Positions 8,239-15,712 of a stretch of DNA of 64,000 bases are shown here, in pieces. The notes below the pieces were generated by a model. That model worked only from the letters and a program-made list of their open reading frames with translations. It searched no databases and was not told the origin of the DNA. The stretch comes from VEQN01 sp036405975 (GTDB taxonomy: Bacteria; Patescibacteriota; Minisyncoccia; Phycocordibacterales; CAIZLB01): the NCBI GenBank assembly GCA_036405975.1, contig DASWWM010000013.1, forward strand, positions 44,876 to 108,875. The letters run 5' to 3'. Within the stretch, counting starts at the first letter, position 1; every line of letters starts with the position of its first letter. The position numbers and the translations under genes are program-made.

Positions 8239-9243
8239 TTAGAGAATCTCCGCTGTCCAAGTGGCCGGTGCTGCCGCGATGTACTTTTCGATCTGCTGGA
8301 GAGGGAGGAGTCCGGCCTGTGCACCGACATGCTGGCAGACGCTCATTGAGTTGATAGATCCCCATTTCATGGCCTCTTCTCTCGTTTTTCCGAGAGCGAT
8401 GGCCGTGCTGAACGTCGAAGCGAATGCATCTCCTGCCCCTGTTCGGTCTACTGGCGGAGCGATGTCTGGATAGATCGGGACTCGAATGAGCTGGTCAGCC
8501 TCGTTAATGACATACGAGCCGTTCGGTCCGTCAGTGATGACGGGCAGTTTCGGTCCGAGCGCCTTAAGTCCTTCAAGGAGCGCTCGGACATCAGAGGTAT
8601 TGTTATTGAGAATGATCTGCGCTTCCTCAAGGTTGCAGAAGAAGAGCTCCGATCGTTCATAGATCATTTTCAATTTCTCAGTACCGAACTTGATCTGATA
8701 CGTGCCTGGCTGGAAGACGAGCTTTATGCCGGGGTTCTTGTCGAGGTAATCGGCAAGGTGCTGATGGAAATCGAGCGACTTCTCGCTGAGCGAGCTGAGA
8801 TAGAGCCATTTTGATCCTGAGATGTCAGGAAGCGTGAGAGGGAAGTCCTCATGCTTGATGAGGATGGTCCGCTCGCTGCCAAACCAGAGAACGTAGTGGT
8901 AGTTGGTCTTCAAGCCTTTATGGATCTCTATGTATCGAGTGTCCACTCCGTCACTCTTGAGCTTGGCGAGGCATTTCCTGCCGTTCTCATCGTCCCCGAG
9001 ATGCGAAATGAGTCCGGAGCTAAGACCAAGCCTTGATGCTGAAACGGCAGCATTTGCGCTGTTTCCGACCGCAACCACTTCCTCGGCTGACTCAAACGGG
9101 AGCTTCGTTCCGAAGATCATGCAAAGCTCATTCTTCTGTGTTTCCTTATTGACGGTCTCATGCGCGTCCTTGAGTCGAATAAATGCGTCGATGACGGTAT
9201 CGCCGATGGCGACGAATTCAGGCTTTTTCTTGAAGATGTTCAT
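8239..9243 (-). CDS. PfkB/ribokinase-family carbohydrate kinase
   Basis: Phosphorylates a sugar or nucleoside with ATP. The family active-site signature DRTGAGDAFASTFSTAIALG is near residue 275, with the catalytic Asp in GAGD. GNSANAAVSASRLGL and a sugar-binding Asp/Asn region lie near the N-terminus. 334 aa. The substrate is not determinable; ribokinase, adenosine kinase or fructokinase are all possible, and the neighbouring pentose-phosphate genes make a pentose or nucleoside plausible. A minus-strand TATACT (9253-9258) lies 9 bases before ATG. Confidence 0.88.
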   Translation of the reverse strand: MNIFKKKPEFVAIGDTVIDAFIRLKDAHETVNKETQKNELCMIFGTKLPFESAEEVVAVGNSANAAVSASRLGLSSGLISHLGDDENGRKCLAKLKSDGVDTRYIEIHKGLKTNYHYVLWFGSERTILIKHEDFPLTLPDISGSKWLYLSSLSEKSLDFHQHLADYLDKNPGIKLVFQPGTYQIKFGTEKLKMIYERSELFFCNLEEAQIILNNNTSDVRALLEGLKALGPKLPVITDGPNGSYVINEADQLIRVPIYPDIAPPVDRTGAGDAFASTFSTAIALGKTREEAMKWGSINSMSVCQHVGAQAGLLPLQQIEKYIAAAPATWTAEIL

Positions 9244-9269
9244 ATGTGGTCAAGTATATCACGCAGGTG

Positions 9270-9308
9270 ACGGCCCGCCCCTGTTGAAAAAGGCCTGTGG
9301 CGGGCCGT
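9270..9308. other. 10-bp GC-rich hairpin in the pfkB/L25 divergent region
   Basis: The arms ACGGCCCGCC / GGCGGGCCGT lack a T-run in either direction. It lies just upstream of the L25 promoter and may be an operator-like structure. Confidence 0.5.
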
Positions 9309-9349
9309 ACATTTGCCTTTTTGAGAAATATATATATAATCAGGGGACC

Positions 9350-9982
9350 ATGAAATTGACTATTGAAAAGCGAAGCGGTGATGCGGCATCGGTCCGAGCT
9401 CAGGGAAAAGTACCTGGCGTATTTTACGGTCCAAAGGCTACCCCTACTTCTATCGCTGCAAACTCATCAGAATTTAACAGGATTTGGAGAGAGGCGGGTG
9501 AATCCACAGTCATCACTCTTACCGGAGTAGACGAGGATCACGATGCTCTCATTCACGACATCCAGAAAGACGCGGTCAGCGGCGAAATCAAGCACGTAGA
9601 CTTTTACATCATCGAAAAGGGCAAGAAGGTAGAAGTTGCCATCCCTCTCGAGTTCGTCGGAGAGGCTCCAGCCGTAAAGGCATTCGGAGGTACTCTTATT
9701 AAGGTTATGCATGAGCTTGAGATCGAAGCGCTTCCAAAGGATCTCCCTCACGCCATCGAAGTCGACATCTCATCTCTTGTTGATCTCGACGCCCAGATCA
9801 AGGTATCAGACATCAAGCTTCCAAAGGGAGTTGAGGCTAAGGTTGATGCAGAGGAGGTTGTCGCTCTCGTAAACGCTGCCAAGGAAGAGACAGAAGAGGC
9901 TCCTACGTCTATCGACATGTCAGCCATCGGTCTTTCAGACCAGAAGGGCAAGAAGGATGACGAAGAGGCAGCAGCCGAGTAA
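9350..9982 (+). CDS. rplY: 50S ribosomal protein L25 (CTC/TL5 two-domain form)
   Basis: Binds 5S rRNA in the large subunit. The N-terminal L25 domain contains KVPGVFYGP and is followed by the TL5 beta-domain (VEVAIPLEFVGEAPAVKAFG, LPHAIEVDISSL, DIKLPKGV), then an acidic tail ending in KKDDEEAAAE. 210 aa. The start is ATG 9350: TATAAT at 9335-9340 ends 9 bases before it, and the upstream open frame is antisense to pfkB and is not used. Confidence 0.95.
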   Translation: MKLTIEKRSGDAASVRAQGKVPGVFYGPKATPTSIAANSSEFNRIWREAGESTVITLTGVDEDHDALIHDIQKDAVSGEIKHVDFYIIEKGKKVEVAIPLEFVGEAPAVKAFGGTLIKVMHELEIEALPKDLPHAIEVDISSLVDLDAQIKVSDIKLPKGVEAKVDAEEVVALVNAAKEETEEAPTSIDMSAIGLSDQKGKKDDEEAAAE

Positions 9983-10030
9983 TCCACAGATTCCCGCAGA
10001 ATCTTCACAGAAACCCACTATTTTTTCAGG

Positions 10031-10064
10031 AAAGGGCCCGATTCTTCATAATCGGGCCCTTTTT
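10031..10064 (+). terminator. Intrinsic terminator after L25
   Basis: The AAAGGGCCCGATT / AATCGGGCCCTTT stem is followed by a T-run. Confidence 0.9.
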
Positions 10065-10095
10065 ATATGCATGCCCATGTCATATAATAAAACTC

Positions 10096-11448
10096 ATGTT
10101 TGGAACAATTCGAAAGTCTCATATTTTTATTGCGGCAATTCTCGCAATCGGTTTTTTTACAGCATCGGTCACTTCAAGCTTTGCACAGGACCTGACACCT
10201 GAGCAGGAGGCCAAGCTCCGGGCAGATCTGGCGGCCATCGAAGCTGAAATCAAGCAGCAGGAAGCCATCCTGACCCAGAAGAGGACGGAAGGCGTATCCA
10301 TCGAGCGAGATGTGAGCATTCTCAATGCCAAGATCAAAAGCGCACAGCTTAAGATCAGGCAGCATGAGCTTGTCATAAGCAATCTCGGAAAGGATATCTC
10401 CGTCAAGAACAACACTATTACCGCGCTCGGGACGCGTATCGACAATAGCCGGGAATCCCTCGCGCAGGTTATCGAGCGGACGCGGGAAATCGACAACTAC
10501 AGCATAGCTGAAGCCATCCTCAGCAATCAGGACATCTCGAAGTTCTTCATCGACCTCGACTCATTCGCATCGATCCAGCAGTCGCTCAAGACGCATCTGG
10601 ACGGCATCAAGGATGCAAAGTCTCAGAATGAGACAGTCAAGAAAGACCTGGACGTGAAGCGAAACAAGGAAATCGACGTAAAGGTAAATGTCGAAAGGGA
10701 GACGAACATCATCAAGCAGGCGGAGGCCGAGAAGAAGAGGCTCCTGAATCTCAATAAGAACGAGCAGAAGAATTATCAGACGAACATCGCTAGCAATAAT
10801 GCAAAGGCAACTGCTATCCGAAACCAGCTCTTCAAGCTTCGAGATGCAGGGCCGATCAAGTTCGGAGATGCGGTTACGTATGCCAAGGCTGCAGAAGCCA
10901 GAACAGGGGTTCGGGCAGCATTCGTCCTTGCGATCATCCAGCAAGAAAGTAACCTTGGTGCGAATGTGGGACGGTGCTACCTGACTGATGCGGCAACAGG
11001 GGCCGGCGTAGCTGCCTCTACCGGGAAAGCCTTCCCGAACCTCATGAAGGCCAGCCGAGACGTCCAGCCATTCATGAAGATCACGGCTGACCTTGGTCGG
11101 GATCCATACAAGACTCTCGTATCTTGTCCGCTCAGCGTCGGGTACGGAGGTGCCATGGGTCCTGCGCAGTTCATTCCGTCTACATGGCAGATCTTCGCGG
11201 CTCGAATCGCCACGGCTCTGGGAAAGCCTGCCTCTGACCCGTGGAATCCTCAGGACGCGTTCATGGCTTCGTCCATGTACCTCGGGGACCTTGGGGCTGG
11301 TGCCAAAACTCACACCACCGAGCGAAATGCTGCCTGCAGGTATTATTCAGGACGGTCTTGCAGCGGTTCGAATACCTTCTACGGAGACCAGGTTATGGCC
11401 CGAGTGAACAATATCCAGAACAATATCGATATCCTGCAGGGAATCTAG
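10096..11448 (+). CDS. Secreted coiled-coil lytic transglycosylase-like protein
   Basis: Predicted peptidoglycan-cleaving enzyme, 450 aa. A signal peptide covers residues 1-31 (ends TSSFAQ). A long coiled coil runs from about 35 to 245 and resembles the EnvC/CwlO N-terminal helices. A C-terminal SLT-like domain begins near 265, with the catalytic-type Glu in IIQQESNLGANVGRC and the downstream motif GAMGPAQFIPSTW. Several Cys residues in the C-terminal domain could form disulfides, fitting the DsbA/DsbB pair at 35.6-36.9 kb. TATAAT at 10083-10088 lies 7 bases before ATG. The bond specificity is inferred. Confidence 0.88.
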   Translation: MFGTIRKSHIFIAAILAIGFFTASVTSSFAQDLTPEQEAKLRADLAAIEAEIKQQEAILTQKRTEGVSIERDVSILNAKIKSAQLKIRQHELVISNLGKDISVKNNTITALGTRIDNSRESLAQVIERTREIDNYSIAEAILSNQDISKFFIDLDSFASIQQSLKTHLDGIKDAKSQNETVKKDLDVKRNKEIDVKVNVERETNIIKQAEAEKKRLLNLNKNEQKNYQTNIASNNAKATAIRNQLFKLRDAGPIKFGDAVTYAKAAEARTGVRAAFVLAIIQQESNLGANVGRCYLTDAATGAGVAASTGKAFPNLMKASRDVQPFMKITADLGRDPYKTLVSCPLSVGYGGAMGPAQFIPSTWQIFAARIATALGKPASDPWNPQDAFMASSMYLGDLGAGAKTHTTERNAACRYYSGRSCSGSNTFYGDQVMARVNNIQNNIDILQGI

Positions 11449-11491
11449 CCCTCATTTGCCTAAAAAACCCAAATACTGTATAGTAGCCCCC

Positions 11492-11710
11492 ATGAAAGCA
11501 GACATCCATCCTACATATAACTCAAATGCAACATTTACATGCGCATGCGGATCTTCTTTTAAGATCGGCTCCGTAAAGGAAAATGTGAGCGTCGAAATCT
11601 GCTCAAAGTGCCATCCTTTTTACACTGGTACTGAGAAGGTTCTCGATGCTGCCGGCCGAGTAGACAAGTTCAATACTCGACGAGCTGCAGCTGCAAAAAA
11701 GACGAAGTAG
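11492..11710 (+). CDS. rpmE: 50S ribosomal protein L31
   Basis: Small zinc-ribbon protein of the large subunit. MKADIHPTY is the family start. The CACG and CSKCHPFYTG motifs give the four-Cys zinc-binding (C+) form. 72 aa with a basic tail RRAAAAKKTK. TATAGT (11479-11484) ends 7 bases before ATG 11492, so the longer upstream frame from 11456 is rejected. Confidence 0.96.
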   Translation: MKADIHPTYNSNATFTCACGSSFKIGSVKENVSVEICSKCHPFYTGTEKVLDAAGRVDKFNTRRAAAAKKTK

Positions 11711-11724
11711 CTTCGCTGGAAAAG

Positions 11725-11756
11725 ACTGCTCATGCGAATGGGCGGTTTTTTCTTTT
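11725..11756 (+). terminator. Intrinsic terminator after L31
   Basis: The ACTGCTCAT / ATGGGCGGT stem includes wobble pairs and a GCGA loop, then TTTTTTCTTTT. Confidence 0.75.
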
Positions 11757-11789
11757 GCCGCACGGATGCGTGATATCATTTACACAAAC

Positions 11790-12809
11790 ATGACTGACAA
11801 CAATACAAACCCGACATACTCAAAGGAAGAACTCGATGAGCTGAAGCAGAATCATAAGACGAGCTTTTTCGCCTATGAGTACGACAGGCTCATTGCTCAG
11901 AGGGGCGAAGTGGAACAGATGATGTCCGATGAATCAATGGCCGACCTCGCTGCCGAAGAGCTCAAGGTCGTTGACGAGCAGATCAAGGGCATTGTTGAGA
12001 AGATCGAACTCATTACGAAAGAGGACGAAGATGCGGACCAGTATCCATCCGAGATCATCCTCGAGGTCCGAGCGGGAACGGGAGGGGAAGAGGCCGCCCT
12101 CTTTGCCGAGCAGCTCGCTGGCATGTATCAAAAGTATGCCCTCATGAAAGGCTGGTCATCAAAGCTTGTCGACTCTTCGGAAAGCCCGCTCGGAGGATTC
12201 AAGCAGGCGTCGTACGAAATGCGAGGTCCTGAAATCTACAAATATTTCAGATACGAGACCGGCGTTCACCGGGTACAGCGAGTTCCAGCTACTGAAAAGT
12301 CAGGACGTATTCATACATCTACGGCATCGGTTGCCATCCTTCCGATCAGAAAGAAGGTCAAGCTCGAAATTAATCCGGCGGACATTGAAATGGAACTTTC
12401 ACGATCCGGAGGGGCGGGAGGTCAGAACGTAAACAAAGTGGAGACTGCCGTACGACTCATCCATAAGCCGACCGGCATCGACGTTCGGTGTACATCCGAG
12501 CGAAGCCAGCTCAAGAACCGAGAGCGAGCCATGCAGATTCTCATGGCCAAGCTCCAGGTCCTCAAGGAAGAGGAAGAAGCGAAGAAATTCTCAAAGGACC
12601 GAAAGGACCAGATCGGAACGGGCGATAGGTCAGAAAAGATCAGGACCTATAACTTCCTTCAGGATCGAATCACCGATCACCGAATCAAGCAGTCATGGCA
12701 CAATATGGAAAATGTCATGCTCGGAAATATCGACATGATGGTTCAGGCCGTCCTGGATGCTGAGGCCAACGGAGGCGTTGATGCGGCTGGGGAATCTGAC
12801 GATGAATAA
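11790..12809 (+). CDS. prfA: Peptide chain release factor 1
   Basis: Terminates translation at UAA and UAG. The tripeptide anticodon PAT is visible in HRVQRVPATE and the peptidyl-hydrolysis GGQ in GGAGGQNVNKVE. 339 aa. ATG 11790 is chosen; TATCAT at 11774-11779 ends 10 bases upstream. RF1 reads the two stop codons that almost all genes in this window use. The gene is not followed by the usual prmC methyltransferase. Confidence 0.97.
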   Translation: MTDNNTNPTYSKEELDELKQNHKTSFFAYEYDRLIAQRGEVEQMMSDESMADLAAEELKVVDEQIKGIVEKIELITKEDEDADQYPSEIILEVRAGTGGEEAALFAEQLAGMYQKYALMKGWSSKLVDSSESPLGGFKQASYEMRGPEIYKYFRYETGVHRVQRVPATEKSGRIHTSTASVAILPIRKKVKLEINPADIEMELSRSGGAGGQNVNKVETAVRLIHKPTGIDVRCTSERSQLKNRERAMQILMAKLQVLKEEEEAKKFSKDRKDQIGTGDRSEKIRTYNFLQDRITDHRIKQSWHNMENVMLGNIDMMVQAVLDAEANGGVDAAGESDDE

Positions 12810-12836
12810 TGTTCTCCGACATGATACGATTTTCAT

Positions 12837-13139
12837 ATGGCAATCGTATTTGAGGAAGAGCAGCATGAGATAGAAAAGGACCAGGAAATTGCAGAGGCAA
12901 GGGAGGCCGTATCGGCATCCTTGGGAAAGGTGAAACAGTCAGTATGGGAGAAGGTCGCACTGGTTCTGTTTGCTGTGGCATGCCTCGCAGGAGCTGTCGC
13001 GATTCAGCTCTATTACAATCCGGAAGCAGCTGCCGGACTGAATAGGGTTTACAGGGAGGATGTCTCAGAGCAGGATCTGCGGCTCATTCCGCCTGCTGAC
13101 CGGGAAGCGTACCTTAACTCGCTTCCGACAAGAAAATAA
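12837..13139 (+). CDS. Small single-pass membrane protein, 100 aa
   Basis: A charged N-terminus (EEEQHEIEKDQEIAEARE) precedes one membrane segment (VALVLFAVACLAGAVAIQLYY, about 43-63) and a short outside tail. Its stop is 4 bases before the pilin-like start, so it may assist a type IV pilus-like system, though only position supports that. TACGAT (12825-12830) lies 6 bases before ATG. The family is unrecognised. Confidence 0.7.
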   Translation: MAIVFEEEQHEIEKDQEIAEAREAVSASLGKVKQSVWEKVALVLFAVACLAGAVAIQLYYNPEAAAGLNRVYREDVSEQDLRLIPPADREAYLNSLPTRK

Positions 13140-13143
13140 AACC

Positions 13144-13677
13144 ATGAGCACTTTTTCATATTCTCGTCTCAGCAAGACTCACAAAGGCGGCTTTACGCTC
13201 ATTGAGCTCATCGTGGTGATCGCCATAGTTGGCCTTCTTGCCTCTGTCGGAGTCGCTTCGCTTGGACAGTCGCGGGAAAAGGCAAAGGTTGCCAAGGTTC
13301 AGGGCGAGTTCGGAGCCCTTGCTCAGGCTTTGGAGATGTTCCGGCAGGATCACAAGATGCTCCCTTCTTCCGGGATCGACGGGCAGGGACTGGCGGTCTC
13401 ACAGCTTGTGGCGGACTATCTCACCCCGTACATAAGGGCAACGCCCGTCATGCCGTCTTCCTTGCTTGCGTCCCCGAACGTGTATTACCACTTGAATCCC
13501 ATTGATGGCCAGGAATATGACTGCGGCCCAGTTACTGGCCGGGAGGAGTACATCCTGTACTTTATGGGCACCGCAGTTGCCAATGCCTCCGGCCAGTTTC
13601 CTCAAGTTTATGAGCGGGGAGGGGGCGTGGCGGCAGCTTTTTCAGCCGGCCGGTGCATTATCGTAACCCAGAAATAG
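13144..13677 (+). CDS. Type IV pilin / type II pseudopilin-like protein
   Basis: A prepilin cleavage site is seen in KGGFTLIELIVVIAIVGLLA: short basic leader, Gly before Phe, and Glu at +5, then the hydrophobic pilin helix. The helix continues with a GspG-like amphipathic part (EKAKVAKVQGEFGALAQAL) and a C-terminal globular domain with Cys residues. 177 aa. ATG 13144 gives a leader of 15-16 residues; longer frames overlap the preceding gene. Likely an extracellular filament subunit for attachment or DNA uptake. No assembly genes are in the window. Confidence 0.88.
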   Translation: MSTFSYSRLSKTHKGGFTLIELIVVIAIVGLLASVGVASLGQSREKAKVAKVQGEFGALAQALEMFRQDHKMLPSSGIDGQGLAVSQLVADYLTPYIRATPVMPSSLLASPNVYYHLNPIDGQEYDCGPVTGREEYILYFMGTAVANASGQFPQVYERGGGVAAAFSAGRCIIVTQK

Positions 13678-13692
13678 GGCCTAGCCAGGCGG

Positions 13693-13721
13693 TTGCACGA
13701 GCTCAAGCCCTGTGGTAGACT
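13693..13721 (+). promoter_or_regulatory. Sigma70-type promoter of rpsB
   Basis: -35 TTGCAC (13693-13698), 17-base spacer, -10 TAGACT (13716-13721). The -10 ends 11 bases before the rpsB ATG. Confidence 0.75.
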
Positions 13722-13732
13722 CCTATTTACAT

Positions 13733-14455
13733 ATGTCAGCACATACAGAACAAAAGAACCCTGTGATCGAGGCCATGTACAAGATTGGCGCTCATTACGG
13801 ATTTATCAAATCACGACGGCATCCAACCGTTAAGCCTTTTATCTTTGGCGCTAAAAATAAGATTGAAATCTTCGACCTCGAAAAGACTGAAGCTCAGCTC
13901 GAGGCGGCGATCGAATTTATCAAGAAGATTGCGGCAAGCGGCAAGCAAGTTGTATTCATCGGAAGCAAGAGCGAGGCTCGACAGGCCATCAAGGAGGCAG
14001 CTGACCGAATCGCACAGCCATACGTTGCAAGCCGATGGATCGGAGGATCATTCACGAACTTCGAAGTCATCCGAAAGCGAGTAGAGAAGCTTCTTGACCT
14101 TACAAGCCAGAAGGAGAAGGGCGAGCTCAACAAGTACACAAAGAAGGAGCGAGTCATGATCGACCGAGAAATCGAGCGACTTAACAACCTCTTCGGAGGC
14201 ATCACAAGCATGACGACTCTTCCTGGTGCCATCTTCGTAGTAGATGCAAAGAAGGAGCACATCGCTGTTGCTGAAGCCATTGAGAAGAAGATCCCTGTGG
14301 TTGCTCTTGCTGGTTCTGACAATGACATTTCTGTAGTGACATACCCTCTTATCGCGAACGATGCATCCATCGACAGCGTCAAATACTTTACTGACAAGAT
14401 CTCTGAGGCATATGCCGAAGGAAAGAAGCTTGCAGGAAAGCCTGAAGTAAAATAA
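13733..14455 (+). CDS. rpsB: 30S ribosomal protein S2
   Basis: Small-subunit protein recruited late in 30S assembly. Family motifs are VIEAMYKIGAHYGFIKSRRHP, VVFIGSKSEARQAIKEAA, RWIGGSFTNF and PGAIFVVDAKKEHIAVAEA. 240 aa, close to the norm. ATG 13733 is chosen because the rpsB promoter ends 11 bases upstream. It is followed by tsf, the classic rpsB-tsf order, but an intrinsic terminator and a new TATAAT separate the two here. Confidence 0.97.
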   Translation: MSAHTEQKNPVIEAMYKIGAHYGFIKSRRHPTVKPFIFGAKNKIEIFDLEKTEAQLEAAIEFIKKIAASGKQVVFIGSKSEARQAIKEAADRIAQPYVASRWIGGSFTNFEVIRKRVEKLLDLTSQKEKGELNKYTKKERVMIDREIERLNNLFGGITSMTTLPGAIFVVDAKKEHIAVAEAIEKKIPVVALAGSDNDISVVTYPLIANDASIDSVKYFTDKISEAYAEGKKLAGKPEVK

Positions 14456-14456
14456 G

Positions 14457-14497
14457 CAAAAGCAGGCATGTCACGGATATGCCTGCTTTTCTATTTC
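14457..14497 (+). terminator. Intrinsic terminator between rpsB and tsf
   Basis: The AAAGCAGGCAT / ATGCCTGCTTT stem is followed by TTCTATTTC. Confidence 0.85.
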
Positions 14498-14537
14498 TTC
14501 ACTTACTAATCTGATATAATACATTCAACAAAAAAAC

Positions 14538-15128
14538 ATGGCAGACGTATCAATGGAACAGATCAAGGCACTCCGAGACAAGACAGGCATCTCTGTCATG
14601 CAGTGCAAAAAGGCTCTTGAGGAGGCCGGAGGCGACGAAGAAAAGGCCCTCGTTCTCCTTCGAAAGAAGGGAGCTGAAATCGCAGCAAAGAAGTCGGACC
14701 GAGAGTTCGGCGCCGGAGCTGTAGCTGCATACATCCATTCAAATGGAATGGTGGGAGCCATGATCGAGCTCGTATCAGAGACCGACTTCGTATCAAACAA
14801 TGCCGAGTTCAAGACTCTTGCATACGACATTGCTATGCATATCTCTGCGACAAATCCTGAATTCACTCGAAAGGATGAGATCAAAGAAGAGGACAAGGCT
14901 AAGGCCATCGAGGTGTTCCAGGCGGAGGTGGAAGGAAAGCCTGAGAATCTCAAGGAGCAGATCCTTGCGGGAAAGCTTGATGCATACTTCAAGGAAAGGA
15001 TCCTTCTTGAACAGCCGTTCATCAAGAATCCTGATCTTACGATCCAGCAGCTCCTGGACAATGCGATCCAGAAGTTCGGAGAGCGGATCGAGGTAGCTCG
15101 ATTCACGCGAATGAAGATCGGCAAGTAG
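14538..15128 (+). CDS. tsf: Elongation factor Ts
   Basis: Nucleotide exchange factor for EF-Tu. The N-terminal UBA-like domain (IKALRDKTGISVMQCKKAL) and the core motif VSETDFVSNN are present. 196 aa, the short form like that of Thermus rather than the 283-aa E. coli protein. TATAAT at 14515-14520 lies 17 bases before ATG. Confidence 0.97.
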   Translation: MADVSMEQIKALRDKTGISVMQCKKALEEAGGDEEKALVLLRKKGAEIAAKKSDREFGAGAVAAYIHSNGMVGAMIELVSETDFVSNNAEFKTLAYDIAMHISATNPEFTRKDEIKEEDKAKAIEVFQAEVEGKPENLKEQILAGKLDAYFKERILLEQPFIKNPDLTIQQLLDNAIQKFGERIEVARFTRMKIGK

Positions 15129-15152
15129 TCAGTACGCCCAGAGGGCAAACCT

Positions 15153-15533
15153 ATGAATTTAGCTTTGACAATATTTGCGGTCGCCTTCGTTCTCGGTGCA
15201 GTAATCCTGCTTAACAAGAGAAGGGAAATGAGCCGCGGCAAGCCATGGTTCTTCATCGGAGGATCCGAGCTTGATCAGGCGGTATATGACGCAGTTGAGT
15301 TCTTCATCTATGTCACGACGCATGCAAGCGTTAAGAGGACGAAGATGCTCTTTCGAAAGGCCCTCCTTTCGGCCGAGAAATTCTTCCTTGGAGCCTTCGA
15401 ACGAATCGGCCACCGGTTCGGAATCGTGAGCGACATCATCACGGGGAAGGATCTTCCCAAGAACCGGGGCTCAGTGTCGTTCTTCCTTAAGAACATAGAA
15501 GTCAGCAAGCGGAACCGTTGCAAAAAAATATAG
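15153..15533 (+). CDS. Hypothetical protein with N-terminal membrane helix, 126 aa
   Basis: One N-terminal hydrophobic segment (LALTIFAVAFVLGAVILL), then a basic, amphipathic-helix-rich domain with many Lys/Arg and Phe. It lies 24 bases after tsf without a separate promoter that I can see, so it is likely in the tsf transcript. The end of the gene carries the promoter of tRNA-Thr. Function unknown. Confidence 0.7.
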   Translation: MNLALTIFAVAFVLGAVILLNKRREMSRGKPWFFIGGSELDQAVYDAVEFFIYVTTHASVKRTKMLFRKALLSAEKFFLGAFERIGHRFGIVSDIITGKDLPKNRGSVSFFLKNIEVSKRNRCKKI

Positions 15534-15568
15534 TTCTGCTAGAATCATCAAGTACCAAATATTTGGTA
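15518..15568 (+). promoter_or_regulatory. tRNA-Thr promoter and 16-bp palindrome
   Basis: -35 TTGCAA (15518-15523), 16-base spacer, -10 TAGAAT (15540-15545). At 15553-15568 a perfect palindrome TACCAAATATTTGGTA lies near the start of transcription, 3 bases before the tRNA. Confidence 0.6.
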
Positions 15569-15571
15569 TCT

Positions 15572-15647
15572 GCCGCCTTAGCTCAGTTGGTAGAGCAACT
15601 GTTTTGTAAACAGTCGGTCCCCAGTTCGAATCTGGGAGGCGGCTCCA
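15572..15647 (+). tRNA. tRNA-Thr (TGT anticodon)
   Basis: Cloverleaf: acceptor GCCGCCT / AGGCGGC, D-arm GCTC...GAGC, anticodon stem ACTGT / ACAGT around loop TTTGTAA, and T-arm CCCAG TTCGAAT CTGGG. Discriminator T and the CCA end are encoded. Confidence 0.97.
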
Positions 15648-15663
15648 AAAAAAGAAAGATAAT

Positions 15664-15695
15664 AAAAATCCCGAATCTCATTCGGGATTTTTATT
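15664..15695. terminator. Bidirectional terminator between tRNA-Thr and the Gly-rich surface protein gene
   Basis: The 13-bp stem AAAAATCCCGAAT / ATTCGGGATTTTT has a 3-base loop and serves both converging transcripts. Confidence 0.85.
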
Positions 15696-15712
15696 ATGAA
15701 GTCTTCTGCATA

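Noticed and set aside
8903..9349. Upstream extension of the L25 reading frame
   Set aside because: It is antisense to the PfkB kinase gene, and the L25 promoter lies downstream of it.
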